Assembly: GCA_964534355.1 (NCBI GenBank)
Contig: CAZHNZ010000001.1
Coordinates: 36,818 to 100,817, forward strand
Source of the DNA: CAXXIC01 sp964534355
GTDB lineage: Bacteria; Bacteroidota; Bacteroidia; Bacteroidales; UBA7332
Direction of reading: 5' to 3'
Length of the DNA stretch: 64,000 bases
Shown here: positions 31,910-41,133 of the stretch, in pieces
Layout of the letters: each line of letters starts with the position of its first letter
Position numbering within the stretch: the first letter of the stretch is position 1
Translations under genes and position numbers: made by a program
Notes under the pieces: generated by a model
Databases searched by the model: none
What the model was told of the DNA's origin: nothing
What the model saw: only the letters and a program-made list of their open reading frames with translations

Positions 31910-33613
31910 ATGGGTTTAATAGATACAATGGTAATTGTAGCCTTTTCGTTGATGACTCTTCTGATTGGCTTGTCCTTTTCGAAGAAAGCTGGTGGAGATA
32001 TGCTTTCGTTTTTTGCAGCAGGTGGTGCTGTGCCGTGGTGGATTAACAGTTTGTCTCTTTTTATGGGATTTGTGTCAGCCAGCACATTTGTGGTTTGGGG
32101 TTCAATTGCCTATTCTTCGGGTTGGGTAGCGATTACGATTCAGTGGGCAATGTCTGTAGCCGGTTTGCTGACAGGTTTGTTTATTGCGCCAAAGTGGCAT
32201 AAGACAAAGGCGTTGACAGCAGCAGAGTATATTTATCACCGATTGGGTGCAAGAACACAAAAGACATATTCTTATATCTATTTAGGTATAATGGTGTTTT
32301 TGAAAGGTGTTTGTTTGTATGCAGTGGCCATTGTATTACAGGTTACCACGGGTATATCGTTGTATTTATGGGTAGGCTTGCTGGGTGCAATTATTATTTT
32401 CTATACTACTTTTGGTGGATTGTGGGCAGTGGTTGTTACAGATGTTTTGCAGTTCATCATTTTGATTGCAGCCGGATTGATATTGTTACCACTCTCTTTT
32501 GACAAAGTTGGTGGAATTGATGGTTTTGTAAATTCGATAAATGCTCAGGGTTTAACTGAGTTTTTCAATCTGAGTGATCAGAAATATACGGTAAGTTTTC
32601 TTTTAGGATTTTTGTTTTATAACCTCTTTTATTTGGGTGGACAGTGGAGTTTTATTCAACGTTATACCAGTGTTTCAACACCAAAAGAAGCTCGTAAGGT
32701 ACCAATTTTGTTTGGTTTCTTCTACATTTTTACTCCTGTTATCTGGATGTTGCCTCCAATGATTTACAGAGCAGTTAAGCCAATTTCGGCCTCTATAGAT
32801 CCGGCTGCATTGAAATTGTTGAGTGAGCAAGCCTATATGGAGATGTGTCAGATGGTATTGCCCGCCGGCATGTTGGGCCTAATAACCATCAGTTTGATAT
32901 TTGCTACGAACAGCTCCGTACAGGGCTTTTTGAATATTTCAGCCGGAGTAATAACAAATGACCTTTTTAAGGCCATCTATCCTCAATCGACCGATAAAGC
33001 TCTGATACGTGTTGCCCGGTTTGCCACCTTGTTTGTGGGTATAGTTGTGATTGTGATGGGAATGCTGGTTCCGCTAATGGGAGGTGCTACCAATGTGATT
33101 ATTAAAGTAGCTTCGATAACGGGTGGTGCGATGTATTTCCCGTTAATATGGACCTTGTTTTCGAAAAGACAGAATAGCTATACCGTGTTGGGAAGTACCA
33201 TCGCATCTTTGGTGATTTCTTTGAGTTATAACTTTGTTCTTCCTTATGTGATAGATCTACAAGTTTCAACAGCTGCAAGTATGGTGGCAGGATGTTTGAT
33301 TCCCGTATTAATTATTGCGACGCTTGAACTTTGGCTTATGTTTAAGAATACAACTTCGGGTGAATACGAAAGATATCAGGTATATATGGCAGGTAAGAGC
33401 GATGCCGAGTCTGTAGCACCGGATACTTCTGCACAATCGGAATCTGAAAATCAGTTTGGAAAACGTATGATTGGTATTGGTATATTGGTAACCGGATCTA
33501 TTATCGGAGTATTAGGTATAATATCACCTGCGGGTAGGGTGTATGTATTTATAACATCAGTTGTTTTATTAGCAATTGGTTTGAAATTATTTATGAGTAG
33601 TCTTAAAAAATAA
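31910..33613 (+). CDS. SSS-family sodium:solute symporter
   Basis: A 567-residue inner-membrane transporter with about 14 membrane helices. MVIVAFSLMTLLIGLSFSKKAGGDMLSFFAAGG opens the LeuT-type core, SLFMGFVSASTFVVWGSIAYSSGW carries the sodium-site region of helix 1', and QWSFIQRYTS is typical of the sugar-transporting SSS group. It is the first gene of the operon under operator pair 1 and lies 12 bases before the FAD oxidoreductase gene. By context it moves a mono- or disaccharide, or a sugar acid, released from the PUL polysaccharide out of the periplasm. The leader of about 230 bases is long. Confidence 0.9.
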   Translation: MGLIDTMVIVAFSLMTLLIGLSFSKKAGGDMLSFFAAGGAVPWWINSLSLFMGFVSASTFVVWGSIAYSSGWVAITIQWAMSVAGLLTGLFIAPKWHKTKALTAAEYIYHRLGARTQKTYSYIYLGIMVFLKGVCLYAVAIVLQVTTGISLYLWVGLLGAIIIFYTTFGGLWAVVVTDVLQFIILIAAGLILLPLSFDKVGGIDGFVNSINAQGLTEFFNLSDQKYTVSFLLGFLFYNLFYLGGQWSFIQRYTSVSTPKEARKVPILFGFFYIFTPVIWMLPPMIYRAVKPISASIDPAALKLLSEQAYMEMCQMVLPAGMLGLITISLIFATNSSVQGFLNISAGVITNDLFKAIYPQSTDKALIRVARFATLFVGIVVIVMGMLVPLMGGATNVIIKVASITGGAMYFPLIWTLFSKRQNSYTVLGSTIASLVISLSYNFVLPYVIDLQVSTAASMVAGCLIPVLIIATLELWLMFKNTTSGEYERYQVYMAGKSDAESVAPDTSAQSESENQFGKRMIGIGILVTGSIIGVLGIISPAGRVYVFITSVVLLAIGLKLFMSSLKK

Positions 33614-33625
33614 TAATACAGAGAT

Positions 33626-35917
33626 ATGATAAACGAAATTTTTTCATTGGAAAAACGTTCGCTTCAGCGAAAAGAGTTAAACTATGACCTGGTAGTTGTA
33701 GGAGGTGGAATGGCAGGTGTTTGTTGTGCAATCACAGCAGCTCGTCAGGGAATTAAAGTAGCTTTGATACAAGATCGTCCGGTATTGGGTGGAAATGCAT
33801 CGAGTGAAGTCCGTTTGTGGGTATTGGGTGCTACGTCTCACATGGGTAACAACAATCGCTGGTCTCGCGAGGGTGGTGTGATTGACGAAATCCTGGTGGA
33901 AAATACCTACCGCAACAAAGAGGGTAATCCGGTATTGTTTGATATGGTTTTGGTCGATAAAGTTTTGGCTGAAAAGAATATCACTCTCTATCTGAATACA
34001 GTAGTGTATAATATCGAAAAATCGTCTGAGAAGGTTATTTCTAAGGTATTTGCCTTTAACCCTCAGAATCAGACTGAATATGTATTTTCAGCGCCATTGT
34101 TCTCGGATTGTTCGGGCGATGGAATTGTATCGTATATGGCAGGTGCAGCTTACCGTATTGGTGCCGAAGATAAAGAAGAAAAACTGGAGCTTTTTGCGCC
34201 TGATAAAAATGAATACGGAGAATTATTGGGACATAGTATTTTCTTTTATATGAAAGATACAGGAAAACCAGTAACCTACGTCGCGCCTGATTTCGCATTG
34301 AAAAATGTAGAAGAAGCTATTCCTAAGGTGATGAAACCGGAGTATTTCAGCACCGGACACCACGGATGTAAATATTGGTGGTTGGAGTACGGCGGACGTA
34401 TCGATACGATTCATGATACAGAAGCAATTAAATACGAGCTTTGGAAAGTAGTTTATGGAATCTGGGATTACATTAAAAACTCAGGTAAATATCCTGAGGC
34501 AGCAAACTACACCCTCGAATGGGTAGGTGTTATCCCCGGGAAGAGAGAAAGCCGTCGATTCAAGGGGTATTATATGTTGACACAACAGGATGTAATAGAA
34601 CAACGTAATCATTATGATTCAGTTGCATACGGTGGCTGGTCTATAGATTTACATCCTGCAGACGGAGTTTACAGCGCCAAAAATGGATGTAATCAATGGC
34701 ATTCGAAAGGTGTGTATCCGATACCCTACCGCTCTTATGTAAGTTATGATATAGACAACCTGTTTATCGGTGGTCGTTTGATTTGTGCTTCGCACGTAGC
34801 GTTTGGATCTTCACGTGTGATGTGTACTTCCGGACACGGAGGACAGGCTATTGGTGTGGCTGCAGCATTGTGTTTGGCTAACAACAAGAAACCGGCTGAC
34901 TATATTGATCCGGTAGAAGTAAAAGAGTTGCAAAGAGCATTGATTGCAACGGGTCAGCATATACCACAATTGAAACTGAACGACTATAGTGGTCAGTTTG
35001 CGACAGCCAAGAAAGCGGTGTCCAGTGAACTTCAGTTGACAAGCATTAAACCCAACGGGTCTTATTTCCGATTGGATTATCCGATGGCAATGCTTTTACC
35101 GTTGGATGGTAAAGTGCCCGGAATGACAATTTCTGTAAAAGGAAGCGAAGAGACTGTGTTGGATGTTCAGATCAGAACAAGTCTTAAATCGTTCAATTTT
35201 ACGCCAGATGTGGTAATGTTCCAAAAGAGCTATACTGTGAATCAGGGCGAGCAAAATATCAGTATTGAGTTTGATGAAATTGAGGTAGAAAAAGGATATT
35301 ACTTTATCTGTTTCATGAAAAACAGTGCGGTTGAACTGGCTGAAAGTGATGAGTTGATCACAGGTGTAATGCCTGTATATAATTACCAAAATCCGGCTGT
35401 TTCGAATTACGGTAGTCAAAGACCAACCGAAGATATCGGTGTAGAGTCATTTGAGTTTTGGTGTCCGAAACGTCGTCCGATTGGTAAAAATCTGGCGTTG
35501 AATTTTAGTCCGGCTTTGACTGCGTTCAGTTCTGAGAATCTACGAAACGAAGTATTCAGACCTGTTGTGGGGGCAAATGCATGGGTTGCCGATAAATCGG
35601 ATGCAAAACCGACATTGTCGTTGAGCTGGGATGAAGTAACCACAATCAAGAAAATTCGACTTTTCTTTGATACAGATGCCGATCACGCAATGGAAAATGT
35701 GCAAATGGGACATTATGACTCTGCGATGCCTTTCTGTGTGAAGTCATTTGAAATAGTAGATGATAAAGGTACGGTCGTTTATCAGACAAGTGATAACCAT
35801 CAGACTGTAAAAGATGTGATATTTGAGACACCACTACAGGTTACGTCTTTGTCTATTCGTTTGGACCATCCATCTGAACTGGTACCTGCTGCTCTTTTTG
35901 GCTTGATTGTAAAATAG
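33626..35917 (+). CDS. FAD-dependent oxidoreductase with C-terminal beta-domain
   Basis: A 763-residue protein with no signal peptide, so cytoplasmic. Residues 20-55 form the FAD-binding fold (LVVVGGGMAGVCCAITAARQG, with the Gly-rich turn at 26-31) and RPVLGGNASSEVRLWV follows, as in the FAD_oxidored family (PF12831). A second FAD motif is CTSGHGGQAIGVAAALCL (about residues 409-426). Residues about 620-763 resemble a discoidin-like beta-sandwich, odd for a cytoplasmic redox enzyme. Such genes are frequent in Bacteroidota sugar loci but their reactions are mostly unknown. Coupling to the symporter suggests it oxidises the imported sugar or derivative. The reaction is not predictable from sequence. 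Confidence 0.8.
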   Translation: MINEIFSLEKRSLQRKELNYDLVVVGGGMAGVCCAITAARQGIKVALIQDRPVLGGNASSEVRLWVLGATSHMGNNNRWSREGGVIDEILVENTYRNKEGNPVLFDMVLVDKVLAEKNITLYLNTVVYNIEKSSEKVISKVFAFNPQNQTEYVFSAPLFSDCSGDGIVSYMAGAAYRIGAEDKEEKLELFAPDKNEYGELLGHSIFFYMKDTGKPVTYVAPDFALKNVEEAIPKVMKPEYFSTGHHGCKYWWLEYGGRIDTIHDTEAIKYELWKVVYGIWDYIKNSGKYPEAANYTLEWVGVIPGKRESRRFKGYYMLTQQDVIEQRNHYDSVAYGGWSIDLHPADGVYSAKNGCNQWHSKGVYPIPYRSYVSYDIDNLFIGGRLICASHVAFGSSRVMCTSGHGGQAIGVAAALCLANNKKPADYIDPVEVKELQRALIATGQHIPQLKLNDYSGQFATAKKAVSSELQLTSIKPNGSYFRLDYPMAMLLPLDGKVPGMTISVKGSEETVLDVQIRTSLKSFNFTPDVVMFQKSYTVNQGEQNISIEFDEIEVEKGYYFICFMKNSAVELAESDELITGVMPVYNYQNPAVSNYGSQRPTEDIGVESFEFWCPKRRPIGKNLALNFSPALTAFSSENLRNEVFRPVVGANAWVADKSDAKPTLSLSWDEVTTIKKIRLFFDTDADHAMENVQMGHYDSAMPFCVKSFEIVDDKGTVVYQTSDNHQTVKDVIFETPLQVTSLSIRLDHPSELVPAALFGLIVK

Positions 35918-36069
35918 ATAAATGCTAATTCTTATAACAGTTAAAACCAGGGAAAGCCTATGAATAATACCTGAAAAATATTGAGACAATATGCAATTTT
36001 AAATCCTTAAATCGCACGATTGAATTGAATATTCAATCTATTTTTAAACAATAAATAAAATTTTCGATA

Positions 36070-39000
36070 ATGAAAAGACTTCTGTTTTTTATGTTACTTC
36101 TTACCTCCTTTTCTTTGCTACAAGCACAAGACAGGGTTGTTAAGGGTGTGGTGACCGATGAGAACAATTCTCCTGTTCCGGGAGCAACTGTCTTTGTGAA
36201 GGGCACTTCGGTAGGTACATCAACCAATATCAAAGGTGAATATACTTTGAAATTACCTGCTAATGCTACCTCATTTACTGTTTCGTTTATGGGATACAAC
36301 CCAACAGAATTGAAATATGCAGGTAAGCCGGTTATGAACGCAAGGCTTACACCCAGTGCAGTGGCTTTGAAAGAGGTTGTTGCTGTAGGTTATGGTGTAC
36401 AGAAAAAGGCCACGATGACTGGTTCTGTAGTATCTGTTAGCGCCAAAGACCTGTTGAAAACACCAGTTGCCAATATGGCCGCAGCAATGATTGGACGAAC
36501 ACCGGGTTTGACAACCTATCAAAAAAGTGGTCAGCCGGGTGCTGATGGAATAACTCTTCGTATTCGAGGTGTTGAGACGACCAACGGTCAGGATCCACTG
36601 ATCTTGGTGGATGGAGTTGAGCGTGATTTTACGCAATTAGACCCCAATGAAATTGAGAGTATTTCTGTATTGAAAGATGCCGCTTCTACTGCAGTATTCG
36701 GAGTTCGTGGTGCCAATGGTGTAATGATTGTCACCACTAAAAAAGGGGAAGAAGGTCCTGCAAAAGTTAGTGTAACCTCTAACTTATCTATTCAGCAGCC
36801 AACCCGTTTGCCTAAAATGATTGACGCGGCTACTTTGTGTAGAATGTATAATGAGGCTTTGAAAAATGATAACCCCGCAAATTTTGTGCCGAAGTTTGAC
36901 GATGCTACGATTCAGAAATATGCAGACGGTTCAAATCCAATGCTTTACCCTAATAATGATTGGTTTAAGATAGCGTTGAAATCTCAAGCCTTGCAACAGC
37001 AGCACAACATTAATATCAGTGGAGGTACAAAAACAACTAAATATTATACTTCTATTGGTTATTTTAGTCAGGGAGGTTTGATGAACAGCTATCAGGGAGA
37101 ACTAAATCGTCAGTTAGACAATAACTACAACTACGATCGTTATAATCTTCGTTCGAATATTGATGTAGATGTAACACCGACAACAAAAATCGGTGTAATG
37201 ATCAGTGGTATTATATCCAAAGTAAATGATCCCGGTTTTAATTTTGGTACATTAATATCAACAACACCGATTAGTTATCCTATCGTTTATGAAAATAGGA
37301 TTCTGCAGAGCGGGGTGAACTTTGCCGGTACACCTCTTATGTCGATGGTCGGAACAAGTATGACCGAGAAGAATGCCAATACCATGGCTTTGACTGTTAA
37401 CTTTAATCAAAAATTAGATTTTGTGACAAAAGGATTGTTGTTCCGAGGAATTGCATCGTATGACAGTTATTATTCGCACAATACAACACGTAGCCAGGGG
37501 TATATTTTATACAACATAGACAAGCCTTATGTTGATGAAGATGGTACTGAAAAATATGGTACTCCTACCGGTGAGAATTACCTCGTAACAGATCCATCAG
37601 AAGCCTGGGCCCGTAACCGGAAAATACACGCTGAAGCTGCCATAGAGTATAAGAATTCATTTGGAAAGCACAATGTCGCCGGATTGTTGCTGACAACATT
37701 GGATAAAAAATGGTACACAGCATCATCGTACAACTGGATTCCTGTTACCTATAATGGTCTTGTAACACGTTTTACATATGACTACAATTCGAAATACATG
37801 TTTGAATTTAATATGGGTTACAATGGATCTGAGAATTTCCCTGAGAATAAACGTTTTGCCTGGTTTCCTGCTTTTTCTGCCGGATGGAATGTGGGCGAAG
37901 AATCATTTATTAAATCAAATATTAGCCGGGACATTCTGGATAAGCTGAAGTTAAGAGTTTCTCATGGGGTTGTTGGTAATGACCAGACTTCTGCAAGCCG
38001 TTTCCTTTATATCGATTCTGAGTATAAATCGGGTGGTGGCGCTGTATTTGGTGATGCTACATCAAAAGCCTATACAGGTTTAGTAGCCGGAAAACTTGGT
38101 AATAAATCAATTACCTGGGAAACTGCAACCAAAGAAAATTTTGGTGTTGAAGTTTCGATGTTTAAGAATAAACTGACATTCAATGCAGATTACTTTACCA
38201 GTGATCGTCAGGATATTTTGACTCTTCTTAAATCTACTCCTAGCCATATTTCTATACTTGATGCCGATTATTTCAATCTTGGACATGTTAAAAATCATGG
38301 TTATGAGTTGGAAGGAAAATGGCGTCAAGAGATTGGTAAGTTCAGTTATTATATTGGTGGAAACTACTCGTTTGCCAGAAATAAGATAATCTATATGGAT
38401 GAAGTTCTTGATATGGCCAATCCGAATCGCTGGAGAACCGGTACACGTTTGGGTGAGAACTTCGGATTAATAGCTGATGGATTCTTTAATAATGCGGATG
38501 AAGTTGCCCGCGGTCCGGTTCTTGGCACACCCGGTTTAGGCGATGCCAGATATTTGGATATAAATGGTGATGGCGTGGTAGATACAAAGGATGAAATGCC
38601 TATTGGTAACCCTGAGTTTCCTGAAGTGAACTACGGTATCAATATGGGATTTGGATACAAAGGATTTGATGTTTCTGTATTATTTCAGGGGGCAACCAAT
38701 ACATCTAAGATGATGAGTGGAAAATTCCAGAAACCATTTGATACAAACGGCGGTATGATGGAATTTACAGTAGCAGAACGTTGGACTCCTGACAATATTG
38801 AAAACGCAGTACGTCCGAGATTGACTCTGAATTATGCCAATCTGAATAGCTACCTGAATTCGACCATGTGGCTGAGAGATGGTTCATATTTGAAACTGCG
38901 AAATGTAGAGGTTTCATATCGTTTTAATGCCAAGATGATTAAGAGTCTGATCGGTTTATCCGGTTTGAGAATCTACGCCAATGGACAAAATCTCTTTACC

Positions 39001-39102
39001 TGGGATAAACTGAAAGTAGTAGATCCCGAGGCAAGTACTTCTGACAGCTGGACGTACCCTCAGTTGCGGGTTTATAATGTGGGTGTAAAAGTAGATTTTT
39101 AA
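36070..39102 (+). CDS. SusC-like TonB-dependent receptor 1
   Basis: A 1010-residue outer-membrane importer. Signal peptide 1-20 (cleaved after LLQAQ), then a carboxypeptidase-D regulatory-like domain (about 23-97, VVKGVVTDENNSPVPGATVFVKG), then the TonB-box area LKEVVAVGYGVQKKATMTGSV, the plug domain with QDPLILVDGVERDF and IESISVLKDAASTAVFGVRGANGVMIVTTKKG, and a beta-barrel ending in RVYNVGVKVDF. With the SusD-like lipoprotein 14 bases downstream it forms a lidded complex that imports oligosaccharides. It lacks an N-terminal extension, so it is not a sigma-factor signalling type. Confidence 0.95.
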   Translation: MKRLLFFMLLLTSFSLLQAQDRVVKGVVTDENNSPVPGATVFVKGTSVGTSTNIKGEYTLKLPANATSFTVSFMGYNPTELKYAGKPVMNARLTPSAVALKEVVAVGYGVQKKATMTGSVVSVSAKDLLKTPVANMAAAMIGRTPGLTTYQKSGQPGADGITLRIRGVETTNGQDPLILVDGVERDFTQLDPNEIESISVLKDAASTAVFGVRGANGVMIVTTKKGEEGPAKVSVTSNLSIQQPTRLPKMIDAATLCRMYNEALKNDNPANFVPKFDDATIQKYADGSNPMLYPNNDWFKIALKSQALQQQHNINISGGTKTTKYYTSIGYFSQGGLMNSYQGELNRQLDNNYNYDRYNLRSNIDVDVTPTTKIGVMISGIISKVNDPGFNFGTLISTTPISYPIVYENRILQSGVNFAGTPLMSMVGTSMTEKNANTMALTVNFNQKLDFVTKGLLFRGIASYDSYYSHNTTRSQGYILYNIDKPYVDEDGTEKYGTPTGENYLVTDPSEAWARNRKIHAEAAIEYKNSFGKHNVAGLLLTTLDKKWYTASSYNWIPVTYNGLVTRFTYDYNSKYMFEFNMGYNGSENFPENKRFAWFPAFSAGWNVGEESFIKSNISRDILDKLKLRVSHGVVGNDQTSASRFLYIDSEYKSGGGAVFGDATSKAYTGLVAGKLGNKSITWETATKENFGVEVSMFKNKLTFNADYFTSDRQDILTLLKSTPSHISILDADYFNLGHVKNHGYELEGKWRQEIGKFSYYIGGNYSFARNKIIYMDEVLDMANPNRWRTGTRLGENFGLIADGFFNNADEVARGPVLGTPGLGDARYLDINGDGVVDTKDEMPIGNPEFPEVNYGINMGFGYKGFDVSVLFQGATNTSKMMSGKFQKPFDTNGGMMEFTVAERWTPDNIENAVRPRLTLNYANLNSYLNSTMWLRDGSYLKLRNVEVSYRFNAKMIKSLIGLSGLRIYANGQNLFTWDKLKVVDPEASTSDSWTYPQLRVYNVGVKVDF

Positions 39103-39116
39103 CTTATTTATTATAG

Positions 39117-41096
39117 ATGAAGATGAAAAAAATAGTTTTTTTGATAATGGCCGTGGTCATGCTGTCGATATCATCGTGCAGCGACTTTATGGAGTTCCCA
39201 CCGGCAGCGTCATTTAATATAGATTCGGTTTTTTCGAAATATAGCAATGCGCAAAAATTGGTGTATGATTTGTATAGCTATCCGATACCGTTGAATTTTG
39301 ACACACGTAGTTTTGGCTCATCCGGAACCAGAATGGCCGGTGGCTCTTTTGCCAGTGCTCTGACAGATGAAGGTCAGTCATATGATGTTCAACCCGGTTA
39401 TCAGGTGCAGCGTTATTATACCGGTAATGTGGAGCCATATACCTGTGCTTCGTGGACAAGTTCAGCCAAAGGGGAGGACGATTATGCAACGAAATGGAAG
39501 ACAATACGTAAAGCATACATTTTGTTAGACAATATAGATCGTGTTCCTGATGTTACTTTTCCCACCAATCAGGGTATTGCACCTCAGGTGCAAAAAGACA
39601 GAATAAAAGCAGAAGCCAAGCTGATGATAGCTCTTGTTTATTTTGAAATGTGGAAACGATATGGTGGTGTACCTATTGTTACCAGACAATTCTCTACCGC
39701 TGATTCTTACGAATCGTATAAAACAAAAAGAGCAACGTTTGAGGAGACCTACAATTTTATAATTGCTTTGCTTGATGAGGTAATGACTAAATATAAAGAC
39801 GCGTTGCCCGCCAGAATTTCTGTTTCAGAAGAGTTTGGTCGTTTTCCGATGGCATTTGCATATGGTTTGAAGGCGCGTGTTGAATTGTATGCAGCTAGTC
39901 CATTGTTTAATACAGACCGACCTTATTCAACCGCATTGGGGGCTAATTCCAATCTGATTTGCTTTATGAATTATGATAAAGAGAGATGGAAAAAAGCAGC
40001 AGACGCAGCTACGGTAGCCATTAATTATGCTATTGCTAATGGTTATGCATTGGTAGATGACGCAACCAAGAGAGAGAGTGGTGAAAATTATCGGGTAGCA
40101 AATGTTGAGCACCCTTATAAAGGAAACACAGAGCTTATGTGGGGAGTTGTTCAGTCAAATAATGGTAACTGGCAGAATTTTACGGTAATGCGTGGTCCCA
40201 CAAGTGTCTATTATGGGTATGCACCAAACTTAGTTCCCTTAAATCAGGTTGAACGTTATGAAAAAGATACAACCATAGCAGGTCAATATAAAAACTGGGA
40301 TGCAATGCAAACTTATTCTGTATCTGTGCCTACCGGAACTACAGATGATATTGTAGGAGGAATGGCAGTCGCTACTTCTGCGCGAAAGGCTTATGCCGGA
40401 CTTGACCCCCGTTTTTATGCCTCTATCTGTTATAACGGAATGAGCCCGTTTGGCACACAATCCAAAGCATACGGAAAAACGTCCTACATCGATATGGCTG
40501 ATGGTTATACAGGTACAGTTCCCGGAACAGGAAGTGTAAATGCTGCAAAACATGGTGTTTATTCTTTTGGAAAGCACAGAACTACTGTATTGCACTATGT
40601 TCGAAAGTTTACTAACGGGTATGATGAGAGTGAAAACTCTATGTCTCCGATTAACATATACATGAGATTGGCTGAATTGTATCTGATACGTGCTGAAGCT
40701 TTGAATGAGTACAACGCCGCACCCACGCAGCAGATATATGATGATTTGAATTTTATTCGTAACCGTTCAGGCATGGTAGGCGTGTTGACCGGACAAGATC
40801 AGGCTCAAATGAGAAAAACGATCGAGCATGAGCGTAATATTGAGTTGTTCTATGAAGATCAGCGTTGGTTTGATTTGCGTCGTACATTGCAATCGGAAAC
40901 CAAAATTCCGGTAAATATTTATAAAATTCAAATCAGAAAATGGTACAGAACCAGTTCAAGTTCATGGCCTTATGCTGTTACTTACGAGAAAGTCTTGTTG
41001 AATAAGCGCGTATGGTTTAATAAATGGTATATGAATCCGTTCCCCGGTCAGGAGATTGATAAGAACTACGGTCTGATTCAGAATCCGGGTTGGTAA
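39117..41096 (+). CDS. SusD-like surface lipoprotein 1 (RagB/SusD family)
   Basis: A 659-residue lipoprotein. The signal peptide ends in LSISS-C (Cys21), followed by Ser-Asp-Phe, with an acidic residue that fits the Bacteroidota surface-export signal. The SusD fold is supported by RIKAEAKLMIALVYFEMWKRYGGVPIV in the TPR region and by the C-terminal RLAELYLIRAEALNEYN and EHERNIELFYEDQRWFDLRR blocks. At 659 residues it is longer than the usual 500-600, mainly through insertions in the middle. It binds glycans as the lid on the SusC partner just upstream. Confidence 0.94.
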   Translation: MKMKKIVFLIMAVVMLSISSCSDFMEFPPAASFNIDSVFSKYSNAQKLVYDLYSYPIPLNFDTRSFGSSGTRMAGGSFASALTDEGQSYDVQPGYQVQRYYTGNVEPYTCASWTSSAKGEDDYATKWKTIRKAYILLDNIDRVPDVTFPTNQGIAPQVQKDRIKAEAKLMIALVYFEMWKRYGGVPIVTRQFSTADSYESYKTKRATFEETYNFIIALLDEVMTKYKDALPARISVSEEFGRFPMAFAYGLKARVELYAASPLFNTDRPYSTALGANSNLICFMNYDKERWKKAADAATVAINYAIANGYALVDDATKRESGENYRVANVEHPYKGNTELMWGVVQSNNGNWQNFTVMRGPTSVYYGYAPNLVPLNQVERYEKDTTIAGQYKNWDAMQTYSVSVPTGTTDDIVGGMAVATSARKAYAGLDPRFYASICYNGMSPFGTQSKAYGKTSYIDMADGYTGTVPGTGSVNAAKHGVYSFGKHRTTVLHYVRKFTNGYDESENSMSPINIYMRLAELYLIRAEALNEYNAAPTQQIYDDLNFIRNRSGMVGVLTGQDQAQMRKTIEHERNIELFYEDQRWFDLRRTLQSETKIPVNIYKIQIRKWYRTSSSSWPYAVTYEKVLLNKRVWFNKWYMNPFPGQEIDKNYGLIQNPGW

Positions 41097-41133
41097 TAAA
41101 AGCTATAATGATAATTTTAAAATCATAAAGAAT

